Origin: Anseongella sp036570465
Lineage (GTDB): Bacteria > Bacteroidota > Bacteroidia > Sphingobacteriales > Sphingobacteriaceae
Reading direction: 5' to 3'
Length of the DNA stretch: 14,768 nucleotides
Assembly: GCA_036570465.1 (NCBI GenBank)
Contig: DATCYD010000295.1
Location: 1-14,768, forward strand
Position numbers and translations under genes: made by a program. The notes beneath the pieces were generated by a model, which was not told the DNA's origin, did not search any database, and saw nothing but the letters and a program-made list of their open reading frames with translations. Position 1 is the stretch's first letter. Each line of letters begins with the position of its first letter. Shown in pieces: positions 1-8,021 of the stretch.

Positions 1-1
1 T

Positions 2-322
2 CTTATTCAACAGGCCTGGAATGTTCCTGCGCTGAAGCTGTACATGTCTCCTACTTACAATTACCGGGACAAGCTGTTCCTGACCGCCGATCTTTTTTAT
101 GTTGGCGAACGAAATGCTTATCTGGGCAATTCCGGTACAGGCGCCAGCTATCAGGTCCTGGATCCGTACGCCGATCTTAATTTTGGCGCCACTTATAAGA
201 TCAACACGAATTTTGGTGTTTTCCTGAATGCCAATAATATATTGAATAAGCAATACGAACATTATTTGAACTACCAGGGACTGGGCTTTACCATGGTGGG
301 CGGCCTCACGTTCGCACTTTAA
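2..322 (+). CDS. TonB-dependent receptor-like outer-membrane beta-barrel, C-terminal fragment
   Basis: The reading frame is open from base 2, so the 5' part of the gene lies outside the window. About 106 residues are visible. They alternate polar and hydrophobic residues as outer-membrane strands do (for example LFLTADLFYVGERNAY and NFGVFLNANNILNKQYEHY), and end in a short strand GGLTFAL at the stop. The N-N-I-L-N-K-x-Y-E motif followed by a final strand is typical of the last strands of TonB-dependent receptors in Bacteroidota. The exbB-exbD-tonB genes that energise such receptors lie about 650 bases downstream on the same strand, which fits. The ligand cannot be read from this end. Another large barrel protein is possible, but the receptor family is the best fit. 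Confidence 0.72.
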   Translation, partial: LIQQAWNVPALKLYMSPTYNYRDKLFLTADLFYVGERNAYLGNSGTGASYQVLDPYADLNFGATYKINTNFGVFLNANNILNKQYEHYLNYQGLGFTMVGGLTFAL

Positions 323-334
323 CGGATCGGATGC

Positions 335-940
335 ATGGAAACGACACAATTCATCGCAACACTGTTAAAAGCAGAAGGGAAAGTCAGCATTCCCGGCCTG
401 GGAACGATCACAGCAAGCCAGGGTATTCCGGGAACGCTTGCCAGCGCTGAGCCCTCACCCGGTGAACAGACAGGTAATGATGCCGCTCGGGGAAGTGATT
501 CCTTTTTTCCTTTTACGGGCAGGCTAAGTTTTTCCGAAAAGCATGAAAAGGGAAATCGGACACTGGCCGGAGAAATTGCCGGTAGCCGGCAGATCAATCC
601 CAACCTGGCCGGTTACGAGGTTGACAAATTTGTTATCCGGGTCAAGCAGGAATTAAGCAGGAACGGATCTTTTGAATTTCCAGGGATGGGTCGTCTGAAC
701 ACAAAGCCAGGCGGCAAGATCGGTTTTGAATCTTATTTCAACGATCATGCCCTGTTCGGCTTAAGCCCTGTTGTTTTGAACCCCCTGGACCGGGGCGGAA
801 ATGTCGTGGAGGTAATCACCCGGAAAATTGGCTTTAAGAACGTCAGGAAAAATAAATTCAAGCTTATTTGGGCAATTCTCATAGGTCTGATTATATTGGG
901 GCTTGTATCCCTCCTGCTTGTGAGACTGAATATTATATAG
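335..940 (+). CDS. Membrane protein with two CCDC81-like prokaryotic HU domains, no SPOR domain
   Basis: A protein of 201 residues starting 12 bases after the receptor stop. The N-terminal part (about 1-80) has the pattern ATLLKAEGKVSIPGLGTI, and a second related unit (about 93-150) has VKQELSRNGSFEFPGMGRL followed by a phenylalanine-rich stretch ending in FGLSPV. These two units match the paired HU-like domains of the bacterial CCDC81-type family. Residues about 176-197 form one hydrophobic transmembrane segment preceded by a lysine/arginine-rich stretch (165-176), so the HU domains should be cytoplasmic. Members of this family in Bacteroidota usually continue after the membrane segment into a long linker and a periplasmic SPOR domain that binds septal peptidoglycan. 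Here the protein stops four residues after the segment. It may be a natural short form. Its role is not established; the family architecture suggests linking a nucleoid- or DNA-like binding fold to the envelope. Confidence 0.7.
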   Translation: METTQFIATLLKAEGKVSIPGLGTITASQGIPGTLASAEPSPGEQTGNDAARGSDSFFPFTGRLSFSEKHEKGNRTLAGEIAGSRQINPNLAGYEVDKFVIRVKQELSRNGSFEFPGMGRLNTKPGGKIGFESYFNDHALFGLSPVVLNPLDRGGNVVEVITRKIGFKNVRKNKFKLIWAILIGLIILGLVSLLLVRLNII

Positions 941-981
941 TAATCGTCAAATTTTAGAAAAGTTTAAAATCAGAATAATTT

Positions 982-1692
982 ATGTTGTTGTTACAGATTG
1001 GGGATACCCTGAACCAGGCGGCAGATACATTGCAGCAAGCATTCCCGCAGAACACCGTGATCGCGGCGGAGCAGAAAATGAATCTATTCAGTCTCCTGAT
1101 GAAGGGAGGCTGGGTGATGTTACCCATCGCGCTGCTGCTGTTTCTTGGCATCTACATCTTTTTTGAACGATACTTCACCATCAGGAAGGCAGCCCGTTAC
1201 GAATCCAACCTTACCATGCAGATCAAACAATATGTGCTGGCTGGTAATCTGGAAGGAGCTATCGCAGTTTGCAGGAGCAGCGGAACGCCCATTGGCCGGA
1301 TGCTTCAAAAAGGACTTACACGCATTGGAAAGCCTATCAAGGACATTGAAGGCGCCATCGAAAACCAGGGGAAACTGGAAGTATCCAAGCTGGAAAAGAA
1401 CATCAATATTCTCGGCATTATTGCCGGCATTGCTCCCATGCTTGGCTTCATTGGTACCATCATCGGGGTAATCACCATCTTTTACACGATCTCCAATACC
1501 GGTGAATATTCGATCGACACGGTATCAGCAGGCCTATACCAGAAAATGATCACCAGTGCGGCAGGTTTGTTCGTTGGGATCCTGGCCTATATTGGTCATC
1601 ATATTCTAACCATGATGGTTGATAAGGTAATCCTGCAAATGGAAACAGATTCCATCGACTTTATTGACCTTTTGGAAGAACCGACTAAATAA
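982..1692 (+). CDS. exbB: ExbB/TolQ/MotA-family proton channel subunit
   Basis: A 236-residue inner-membrane protein with three membrane segments: about 44-62, 141-169 and 189-212. The large cytoplasmic loop lies between the first two, as in ExbB/TolQ. The conserved core is visible as GIIAGIAPMLGFIGTIIGVI in the second segment and the TSAAGLFVGI stretch in the third. With ExbD it forms the proton-driven motor that energises TonB. The start at 982 is preferred over the internal ATG at residue 33 because Bacteroidota ExbB proteins usually carry a short extra N-terminal segment like this. Upstream is A/T-rich with no Shine-Dalgarno site, as is usual in this phylum. exbD begins 10 bases after its stop, so the two are very likely co-transcribed. 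TolQ or a gliding-motor GldL-like protein is less likely given the adjoining ExbD and TonB. Confidence 0.93.
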   Translation: MLLLQIGDTLNQAADTLQQAFPQNTVIAAEQKMNLFSLLMKGGWVMLPIALLLFLGIYIFFERYFTIRKAARYESNLTMQIKQYVLAGNLEGAIAVCRSSGTPIGRMLQKGLTRIGKPIKDIEGAIENQGKLEVSKLEKNINILGIIAGIAPMLGFIGTIIGVITIFYTISNTGEYSIDTVSAGLYQKMITSAAGLFVGILAYIGHHILTMMVDKVILQMETDSIDFIDLLEEPTK

Positions 1693-1702
1693 GTTTCCGG
1701 TA

Positions 1703-2104
1703 ATGAATCTGAGAAGACGGCATAAAATACAGGCGGAGGTGAATGCGGCATCGATGAACGATATTATGTTCTTCCTGATGCTGTTTTTCCTCATTGCCTC
1801 CCTGGTGATTAATCCGAATGTGATCCGGGTACAAAACCCTCGTTCGGAGTCGGGTGAAACCTTTTCCAAGGAAACAGTGAATATTACCCTTACCGAGGAT
1901 CTTCAATTGTACCTGGACAAGATCCCGGTTACCGTTGGCATGCTGGACAGCATGCTTCAAAATTATCCCCGGAGAAACAATAGCGAACTTTCAGCCGTTT
2001 TATACGTAGATCGGTCTGTGGACGTTCAACATTTGGTGGATATCATGGACGCGTGCAACAGGAATCAGGTAAGAATGGTGCTGGCAACGGATAAAGATCA
2101 GTAA
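1703..2104 (+). CDS. exbD: ExbD/TolR-family biopolymer transport protein
   Basis: A 133-residue protein when started at the ATG at 1703. The open frame extends 13 codons further upstream into exbB, but that part is not ExbD-like. The basic N-terminus (LRRRHK) is followed by a single membrane helix containing the family aspartate at residue 20 in the context MNDIMFFLMLFFLI, which is the proton-carrying residue of ExbD/TolR. The rest (about 45-133) is the periplasmic domain, with LYVDRSVDVQHLVDIMDAC, a recognisable ExbD fold segment. It works with the preceding exbB and the following tonB, from which it is separated by 18 bases. Confidence 0.93.
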   Translation: MNLRRRHKIQAEVNAASMNDIMFFLMLFFLIASLVINPNVIRVQNPRSESGETFSKETVNITLTEDLQLYLDKIPVTVGMLDSMLQNYPRRNNSELSAVLYVDRSVDVQHLVDIMDACNRNQVRMVLATDKDQ

Positions 2105-2112
2105 GGAAGGAG
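2103..2112 (+). promoter_or_regulatory. Strong Shine-Dalgarno-like site for tonB
   Basis: The purine run AAGGAAGGAG ends 10 bases before the tonB ATG and overlaps the exbD stop codon. Most other starts in this window lack such a site, so it stands out. It supports the ATG at 2123. Confidence 0.6.
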
Positions 2113-2122
2113 CAGAAAGATC

Positions 2123-2983
2123 ATGGCCAACTATCAGTATATAGAATACCCTCCACAATGGAAGAAAGCATTAGCATACACTTCCGGTGTATATATTGCC
2201 ATTTTGCTGGTTTTATATTTCGTCTATATACATACCCAGAAGGAAGCAACCGAAGAGATCCTGAGCGGTGGCATTGAGATCAACTATGGGCCTGATGAAA
2301 CAGGCATAGGCACAGATTACACGAGCATGGAAGCCGTGTCGGCATCTCCCAACGCAAATAACCGTCCGCCGCAGGAAACAAGGGAAGAGATCGTATCTGC
2401 TGCCAACCCGGTTCCTGACGCCGATGAGCGCCGCATCACCACCCAGGATTTTGAAGACGCTCCTGCTGTAAAAAGTTCAAACAACCCGGAAGTAAAGGCC
2501 AAGCCCGTGGAAGCGCCGGTAACAAGCAATGATCATAGTCAGCCTGAAGAGGAAAAGAAACCTGTTGTCAACAAGAATGCGCTGTACAAAGGCAACCAAA
2601 GTGAGGGAGCCGGCTCCGGAGACGGCGATGGTGACCAGGCCGGAAATCAGGGCGCCCAAACCGGAAACAACCTTTCCAATAGTTATGAAGGAACAGGTTC
2701 AGGAGGAGGAGGGATCGCACTAAATCTTTCCGGGAGATACTTCACGACCAAACCAAGCCTGCAGGACGATGGCCAGACCTACGGTCGGGTAGCCGTTCAG
2801 ATTTCTGTCGATCGAAGTGGCAATATCAAGTCTGCTAAAGCGGGAGTCCGGGGAACCACCATCTCAAATACCTCTTTATGGGCCAAATGCGAACAGGCTG
2901 TAAAGAATGCAAAACTGAACCCCATTGCCCAGGGACCGGAAATACAAGCCGGAACCGTTGTATTTACTTTTATTCTCCAGTAA
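2123..2983 (+). CDS. tonB: TonB-like energy transducer
   Basis: A 286-residue protein with a short cytoplasmic N-terminus, one membrane helix (about 16-36), a long low-complexity periplasmic linker (about 40-200) and a C-terminal alpha/beta domain (about 200-286) with the pattern GRVAVQISVDRSGNIKSA, a helix, and a final strand TVVFTFIL, as in the TonB/TolA C-terminal family. The linker is partly Pro/Glu/Lys-rich (about 80-150) and then Gly/Asn/Asp/Gln-rich (about 160-198) with GDGDGD and GSGGGG runs, unlike the classic X-Pro repeats. The canonical YP motif of Escherichia coli TonB is not present. Position directly after exbB and exbD fixes the role: coupling the inner-membrane motor to outer-membrane receptors. 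Its stop lies only 7 bases from the stop of the convergent CHAT gene. Confidence 0.87.
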   Translation: MANYQYIEYPPQWKKALAYTSGVYIAILLVLYFVYIHTQKEATEEILSGGIEINYGPDETGIGTDYTSMEAVSASPNANNRPPQETREEIVSAANPVPDADERRITTQDFEDAPAVKSSNNPEVKAKPVEAPVTSNDHSQPEEEKKPVVNKNALYKGNQSEGAGSGDGDGDQAGNQGAQTGNNLSNSYEGTGSGGGGIALNLSGRYFTTKPSLQDDGQTYGRVAVQISVDRSGNIKSAKAGVRGTTISNTSLWAKCEQAVKNAKLNPIAQGPEIQAGTVVFTFILQ

Positions 2984-2990
2984 ATCCTGA

Positions 2991-5774
2991 TTATTTATAG
3001 AGAAACCTTTTTCTCCGCCGGGAAATGAGCCATACGCCCCCCAGGGCAGCTCCAATTGCCAGATAGCCCCATATTCCGGAGAACAGGTTTCCTGCGTCTC
3101 CTGAAAGATCAAGTGTCCGGTTATTCCCAGTGTAAACCAGGGCCGCCCAGTGATAGGGGAGTTTCTGACTTTCAGCTAGATCCGGATTATCCAACCATTC
3201 CAGTTTTGCGTTATGAAGTGCCAGCGCTTTGTCACCTCCTTTTCGGAGTTCCCGGTAGAACGTACCGGTAAGTTCTGCCGCCGATTCATCATTGAGGTTC
3301 CACAAACCGGCAACAATACCTCCGGTTCCTGCAGCGGCGAATTCCCGGGCAAGACTAATAATCCCCTCCCCTTCAGCCAATGGGCCGTTACCTGTTTGAC
3401 AGGCACTCAGCACGACCAGCTCAGGCGCCTGACCATACCGGTAAATATCAGGAATATAAACCTGGCGATCCGAAAACTGGAGGGCCGGAACCTGGTTCTC
3501 TCCAAGCAAAAAGGCATGAGTACTCAGATGCACGACCGGAGAACTGCCAAATGATTCAAAGAATGCACGGGATGTAGCATTCCTTTCCCGGAAGAAATCG
3601 CCGCCTGGCACCTCATCCCTGATCATTTCCATTTCCCGCTGAACAGCAGGTAACGAAACAAGTCCTCCCCCATTCTCCATTCCGTCAAAGGACACAAAAA
3701 ACCCGGCAAAATCGCGTTCATACTCCCGGGCAACACGGGGTTGTTCCTGCAACTGGTTCCAGACATCCAGCGAGTAAGCCCGCCACAGCAATGCCTCCCG
3801 CACCAAAAAAGGCCATTGGGATACCGCCGGAGAATAATCCGAACGGGTAAGCAGGGCTTCAAATGGCATTTTTCCCAGCATTCCATCCGGGATGATCATT
3901 TTTCTCTCCGGGACACCCATCTCATTCCCGGCGACGAAAGGTACCAGAAGCTGAAAGATCCCAACAGCATTCTTAAAATACTTTTCCGGATCTTTATACA
4001 TCTCCTGCGGCCCATTGCTGAAATACTGATTCAGAAATGAACCCACTGCTTCACCCAATGAATTTGCCTCACCCAGTCGCCTGAACTCCCGGATACCTTC
4101 ACTTCCGGCACGAAAGACATACCAATGCCTGTTTCCCGTAAAATATTCCCAAACCTCCACACCTGGAGGCAGGGTTTCCAGGTTTTCATCCACATTCCGC
4201 CGGTCTGAAGGGTTCAAAAGTGGAAATCTCCTGTAAAGCTCGGGCCGAAGTAATGAAAGTTCGTATCCAATCCGGCTTGCTTCCTTCTTAAAACGCTGGC
4301 TTTCCTGTTCGTGGTTGCTTAATTCTGCCTGTATCCGCTCCCCTTCGTAATAAGCCAGTGCCTGCATCAATTTCCGTTCCCTGAGGACAAGTGTATCCTG
4401 TTCACTGGCTTTACCCATGGACAAGTTCCATCGAAGTTCATCGGAAAGGATCCTGGCTTTATTCCGTTCAGCAAAATCCAATGCGGCAAGGGCGAAATCA
4501 ACGTTTCCGGTTTTTTCATAAAGGAGGAAAGCGATTTCAATGGCTTCTTCGGCAATGTTCAAACTAAACCGTTGATGATCCTGTTTAGACCCCAACCCAA
4601 AAAAACGTTGCCGGAGTTCTTCGGAAACCTCCAATGCCTGCCGGTAGAGATCCAGGGCGTTCCGCTCATTCCCAAGTCTTACTGCAGCCCTTGCTTTTCC
4701 GGTAAATGCATCCAGAATTGTATTATCAGGATAAAACCCGGTGACAAGCATTGTTCCCGGATCATAGTGCGGAATCAGGAAGCCAAGTGAATGGTCAAAG
4801 GCCGTCAGGGCCTCCACATAGCGCTCTTCCTGATAATGGGTTTTGCCTACTTCCAGCCATATTTTCGCTTTTTCCCGTAGTTTGGAAGTTGGAAAACTCA
4901 CCTCTAACAACGTCAGTGCCTGTTGAAAATGTCTTCCTGCTTCAGTATAATGTCCCTGTTGCCTATCTAACTGCCCTTGTAACAAGAATGCTCCGGACAA
5001 CCAACCTGCGGCACCGGCATTGTTTCGAAGCATTTCCGGATCATTAAGTACATGGAGCGCACGATCCAGATAATGTTTTGCTGCTTCAGGATCTTTTCTA
5101 CGATAGTTGATGTCAGCCATGGTGTTGAATAGCAACCCTTGCAGCGCTGTCCCGGAGGACACCAGTCCCAGAGCCTGACGTGCGTATCCCAGGGCCCGGT
5201 CTTCTTGTCCGGCCGTCCTGGCTGTACCGGCCATATTAACCAAAAAAGCAGCCTGCTGGCGATGATCTTCACTTTCTTTTGCCAGGCCATATCCCTGCTC
5301 CAGGATGTACATAGCCCGCTCATAATCTCCCAGACGAGTGTAATTATTCCCAAGCGGCTTCAGCACAAACTCCATAACTTCGTCCTGACCCACAACCGGG
5401 TATTGACTGTAAGACCGCCAGGCTTCTTCATAAGCCTGCAATGAACGAATAATATTCCCGTGTTGAAGCTGATAATACCCCTCATTGGCCAATAGGTAAA
5501 ACCAAGCACTCTGTTCATCCGATGTTGCCGGGGCGCGCCAGGCCTGACGTCGTGCCTCACCTGGCCACTGGTAACGCCCCGCCGGATCTTCCAACAGCGC
5601 ATCAATCCATGTGTAAACCCATAACTCCAGATTATCCGCCTTCTGCAAGCTATCCATCCGGATTTTTAAGCCATGCGGGATATCGGGTACGGCCATCGCC
5701 ACCGCGGGCATAACCCTTGCCATTCCACAGACCACAAGCAACATCAGAAGGCATAAGGTTCCTGCCCTTCTCAT
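2991..5774 (-). CDS. Signal-peptide TPR-CHAT (caspase-fold) protein with C-terminal membrane anchor
   Basis: A protein of 927 residues from the ATG at 5774. A GTG at 5819, one base after the upstream stop, would add 15 residues but spoils the N-terminal signal, so the ATG is preferred. Order of parts: basic plus hydrophobic signal peptide (about 1-28); TPR-like helical repeats (about 87-445); a charged, probably coiled-coil stretch (about 457-515); a CHAT domain (about 597-875); a membrane helix (about 897-917); and a basic tail SRRRKR. The catalytic pair of the clan CD-like fold is intact: His753 in HLSTHA and Cys792 in LSACQTGNG. Supporting family motifs are IIPDGMLGKMPFEALL, GEGIISLAREF, GIVAGLWNLND and YHWAALVYTG. 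The basic tail after the helix, with a cleavable signal in front, places the TPR and CHAT parts in the periplasm. CHAT proteins are proteases or inactive relatives; this one keeps both catalytic residues, but its substrate is unknown. It is the last gene of the minus-strand block. Confidence 0.88.
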   Translation of the reverse strand: MRRAGTLCLLMLLVVCGMARVMPAVAMAVPDIPHGLKIRMDSLQKADNLELWVYTWIDALLEDPAGRYQWPGEARRQAWRAPATSDEQSAWFYLLANEGYYQLQHGNIIRSLQAYEEAWRSYSQYPVVGQDEVMEFVLKPLGNNYTRLGDYERAMYILEQGYGLAKESEDHRQQAAFLVNMAGTARTAGQEDRALGYARQALGLVSSGTALQGLLFNTMADINYRRKDPEAAKHYLDRALHVLNDPEMLRNNAGAAGWLSGAFLLQGQLDRQQGHYTEAGRHFQQALTLLEVSFPTSKLREKAKIWLEVGKTHYQEERYVEALTAFDHSLGFLIPHYDPGTMLVTGFYPDNTILDAFTGKARAAVRLGNERNALDLYRQALEVSEELRQRFFGLGSKQDHQRFSLNIAEEAIEIAFLLYEKTGNVDFALAALDFAERNKARILSDELRWNLSMGKASEQDTLVLRERKLMQALAYYEGERIQAELSNHEQESQRFKKEASRIGYELSLLRPELYRRFPLLNPSDRRNVDENLETLPPGVEVWEYFTGNRHWYVFRAGSEGIREFRRLGEANSLGEAVGSFLNQYFSNGPQEMYKDPEKYFKNAVGIFQLLVPFVAGNEMGVPERKMIIPDGMLGKMPFEALLTRSDYSPAVSQWPFLVREALLWRAYSLDVWNQLQEQPRVAREYERDFAGFFVSFDGMENGGGLVSLPAVQREMEMIRDEVPGGDFFRERNATSRAFFESFGSSPVVHLSTHAFLLGENQVPALQFSDRQVYIPDIYRYGQAPELVVLSACQTGNGPLAEGEGIISLAREFAAAGTGGIVAGLWNLNDESAAELTGTFYRELRKGGDKALALHNAKLEWLDNPDLAESQKLPYHWAALVYTGNNRTLDLSGDAGNLFSGIWGYLAIGAALGGVWLISRRRKRFLYK

Positions 5775-5820
5775 TCCTGATGCGGCAATCAATACATTAT
5801 GTAACCTAAGGGGGATCACA

Positions 5821-7983
5821 CTATAACCTCCAGGTAGTATAGAACATCAAGTGACCCTGGCCAGGCGAAAAGAATTGCAAGTAACGCAATCCCAGTGATG
5901 GCCCTACCCGGACCCGGCCGAAGGAAATATCAACAAAAGCGGCCACACGCGTAGAAGTAAAGGCTTTGCTTTCACTCACACTTGTAACCGAATGCTCCCT
6001 GGACTTCCATCCCGGCCCGCCTTGCGTATCTTTGTTGTGGAAGTAACGAAGATCCAGTTTTTCGGTCCGGGAAGAACGACGATGGATACTCCCGGCCACC
6101 CATACTCCCGCTCCGGTTGCCCAGCGATCGTTCCAGTTTTTTCGTACATGCAAGGGGACTACATCGAGGGTCACCAGCTCATGTTCACCCGATATTCCCT
6201 TCGAGGCGATATAGAACAATGAATCATTCAGCGTAAACTGAGGAACCCGTTCTGGTCCCGTACGGTCATCCCAATCATAATCCTGAAAGGAACCAAACGT
6301 GCTGTTCCGGTGAACGCCCAAATAGGCTTCGGCCTGAAAGTAAATCTTATAAGGCGAATAAGGAGCAATGCTTCCACCTAGCATAAAACCCGCAGACGGC
6401 TGGTTACCTCCGGCAAACGACCATCCATAACCGGCAATAACCGCCGGGGAAATGCCAGGCAAGAAGCGATTATAGGCCCGGTTGGTTTTAATGGGTTCAT
6501 TCCGGTCGAATACGATCGCCGCCTGGGTATAAAAAGGCAATTTTGGCGGCTTTTCCCGGAGCCGCGCGTAAAATTCCACAAAGCCCTTTGTAGAATCGGC
6601 ATCGTTTATTCCCTGCTGTCGCTTACCCGGCAGATAAATGTTGCGAAATATAAAATGTACGCTATCTGCCGTCGTAACTGTGTCCAGACAGCTTTGTCCG
6701 GCATAGGCCTCCTGGCAAGGAACGCATTCGGGATACTGATCAACAATCCGGATGGTAGAAAGATCCACCATTTCAGATAGAGACACTCCAATATCCACCA
6801 GAGAAGCAGGCCCTTTTCCCGTATTCTGAAATCGCACCTTATATTTCAGCTCCTTTTCTTTGCCGAGAAAACGATAGTTTATCAACCGGTTATTCACCGA
6901 GGCTTTATTGGGGTCGTGTGAAACAACAATCTGCATTTCAATGGTCTCCGACACTGCCTCCCTGGTGGGATCATCAGGGACCATCATCATGTCCATGGTC
7001 ACGATGGCATTCGTATCCCGGATCATTTCCGGAGTAGTTTTCAGGGTGATGAAAAAGAAACGTTCTTCACCCGCTTCCATCCCCTCAAACCGCCATAAGC
7101 GCCGGCCGCTAAACTTCTCACTCTTCTCTGCAAGCATGGTTTGCAACACAGGAGATGGCATCGCAACTTCATGTGCTGGTAGTGGCGAATAAGTCACCAG
7201 GCCTTTTCCGGCAGAAGCAAGGAAGGGCATTCCGGAACCCAATGGGGGTGTATAGAGATCAGTCCGGAAAACACCAGACTGTGGAGCGGGAACGTATGCC
7301 GTCATCCCGGATTGTGCAAGCAGGCTGCTCCAGGGAACTTCCTCTTCTTCGTTCCAGGTCCGGATATCTATCACCTCAAAATTATCATTCTTAAAGGCTG
7401 TTTCATTAAAAAACAGCACGAGGGTGCCGTTTAGAGGCATATTACTAGCAGATAAGTTACGATATCCGGCGATCAACACCATTTCCTCTTCCGGGCGAGG
7501 CATGCGGTTTGTCTTTAACATCAGGGCCTGATCTTTCAGAAAGTGCCCCGAAGGAGCCTTTCTTCCAGCTGAGGATTTGCCTTCTGTTGCCTGTCCGGCT
7601 GGGATAGGTTCACCTGCATTTCCGGCTGGTGCTTTCTCCTTCCTGTATTTCTTTGCCCTGGATGGAGGCGCTTTCCCATCGTCATAATTATTGGTGGCAT
7701 ACAGGCGGACTTCGTACTCTCCGGCGGACGAATAATCATGAACAGGCATCTCGTCAAAGCTGAATGTACCATCGCCAAATTCCCAATAATACGTATAAAA
7801 GGCTTCCGGAGCCCCGGCAATCTGTCGCAGAGAGCGAAGGCCCGCGCTGAACTGCGTCCGGCTCCCTTGTTCCGCGAAGTAAATCGTGACCGAATCATCG
7901 CCTTCCGGAGGAAGTGGTTCTTCCGTCTGGGAAAAGGACCAAAAAGGTACCGTAAGAAGTATCAGTAGTAAAACTCTCTTCAT
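5821..7983 (-). CDS. Exported PKD / DUF7619-like / beta-barrel protein
   Basis: A 720-residue protein. Residues 1-18 form a signal peptide (MKRVLLLILLTVPFWSFSQ). A PKD-type beta-sandwich follows (about 32-97), with the diagnostic YYWEFGDGTFSF and later GEYEVRLYATN. A low-complexity Ala/Gly/Lys/Pro linker (about 104-150) comes next, then a beta-rich region of no clear family (about 155-350). Residues about 355-505 match the DUF7619-type domain common in Bacteroidota surface proteins: SHDPN, YKVRFQNTG, VHFIFRNIYLPG, GFVEFYARL and FDRNEPIKTN are visible in order. The last 200 residues alternate like barrel strands (GGSIAPYSPYKIYFQAEAYL, AAFVDISFGRVRVGPSLGLR), so the protein may be held in the outer membrane by its own C-terminus in place of a type IX sorting domain. 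Cysteines 420, 423 and 432 form a CxxC plus Cys group that could make a disulfide. The CHAT gene follows at once, so both are likely translated from one message. Confidence 0.75.
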   Translation of the reverse strand: MKRVLLLILLTVPFWSFSQTEEPLPPEGDDSVTIYFAEQGSRTQFSAGLRSLRQIAGAPEAFYTYYWEFGDGTFSFDEMPVHDYSSAGEYEVRLYATNNYDDGKAPPSRAKKYRKEKAPAGNAGEPIPAGQATEGKSSAGRKAPSGHFLKDQALMLKTNRMPRPEEEMVLIAGYRNLSASNMPLNGTLVLFFNETAFKNDNFEVIDIRTWNEEEEVPWSSLLAQSGMTAYVPAPQSGVFRTDLYTPPLGSGMPFLASAGKGLVTYSPLPAHEVAMPSPVLQTMLAEKSEKFSGRRLWRFEGMEAGEERFFFITLKTTPEMIRDTNAIVTMDMMMVPDDPTREAVSETIEMQIVVSHDPNKASVNNRLINYRFLGKEKELKYKVRFQNTGKGPASLVDIGVSLSEMVDLSTIRIVDQYPECVPCQEAYAGQSCLDTVTTADSVHFIFRNIYLPGKRQQGINDADSTKGFVEFYARLREKPPKLPFYTQAAIVFDRNEPIKTNRAYNRFLPGISPAVIAGYGWSFAGGNQPSAGFMLGGSIAPYSPYKIYFQAEAYLGVHRNSTFGSFQDYDWDDRTGPERVPQFTLNDSLFYIASKGISGEHELVTLDVVPLHVRKNWNDRWATGAGVWVAGSIHRRSSRTEKLDLRYFHNKDTQGGPGWKSREHSVTSVSESKAFTSTRVAAFVDISFGRVRVGPSLGLRYLQFFSPGQGHLMFYTTWRL

Positions 7984-8021
7984 CAGCTCTCTATTTTGTC
8001 CTAAATATAATTGATTCTTTC

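Noticed and set aside
3000..3015. GAGAAA-CCTT-TTTCTC stem as a terminator for tonB
   Set aside because: The stem is only six A/T-rich pairs, encodes the basic tail of the CHAT protein, and lacks a following T-run on the plus strand.
5775..5819. GTG at 5819 as start of the CHAT protein
   Set aside because: It sits one base after the previous stop, which suggests coupling, but puts 15 residues in front of the basic signal-peptide N-terminus. The ATG at 5774 is the better choice, though the GTG is not excluded.
7984..8021. TATATTTAG as a -7 box for the PKD gene
   Set aside because: It partly fits TAnnTTTG, but the only upstream TTG is about 11 bases away, too close for the Bacteroidota promoter pattern, and belongs to the terminator.
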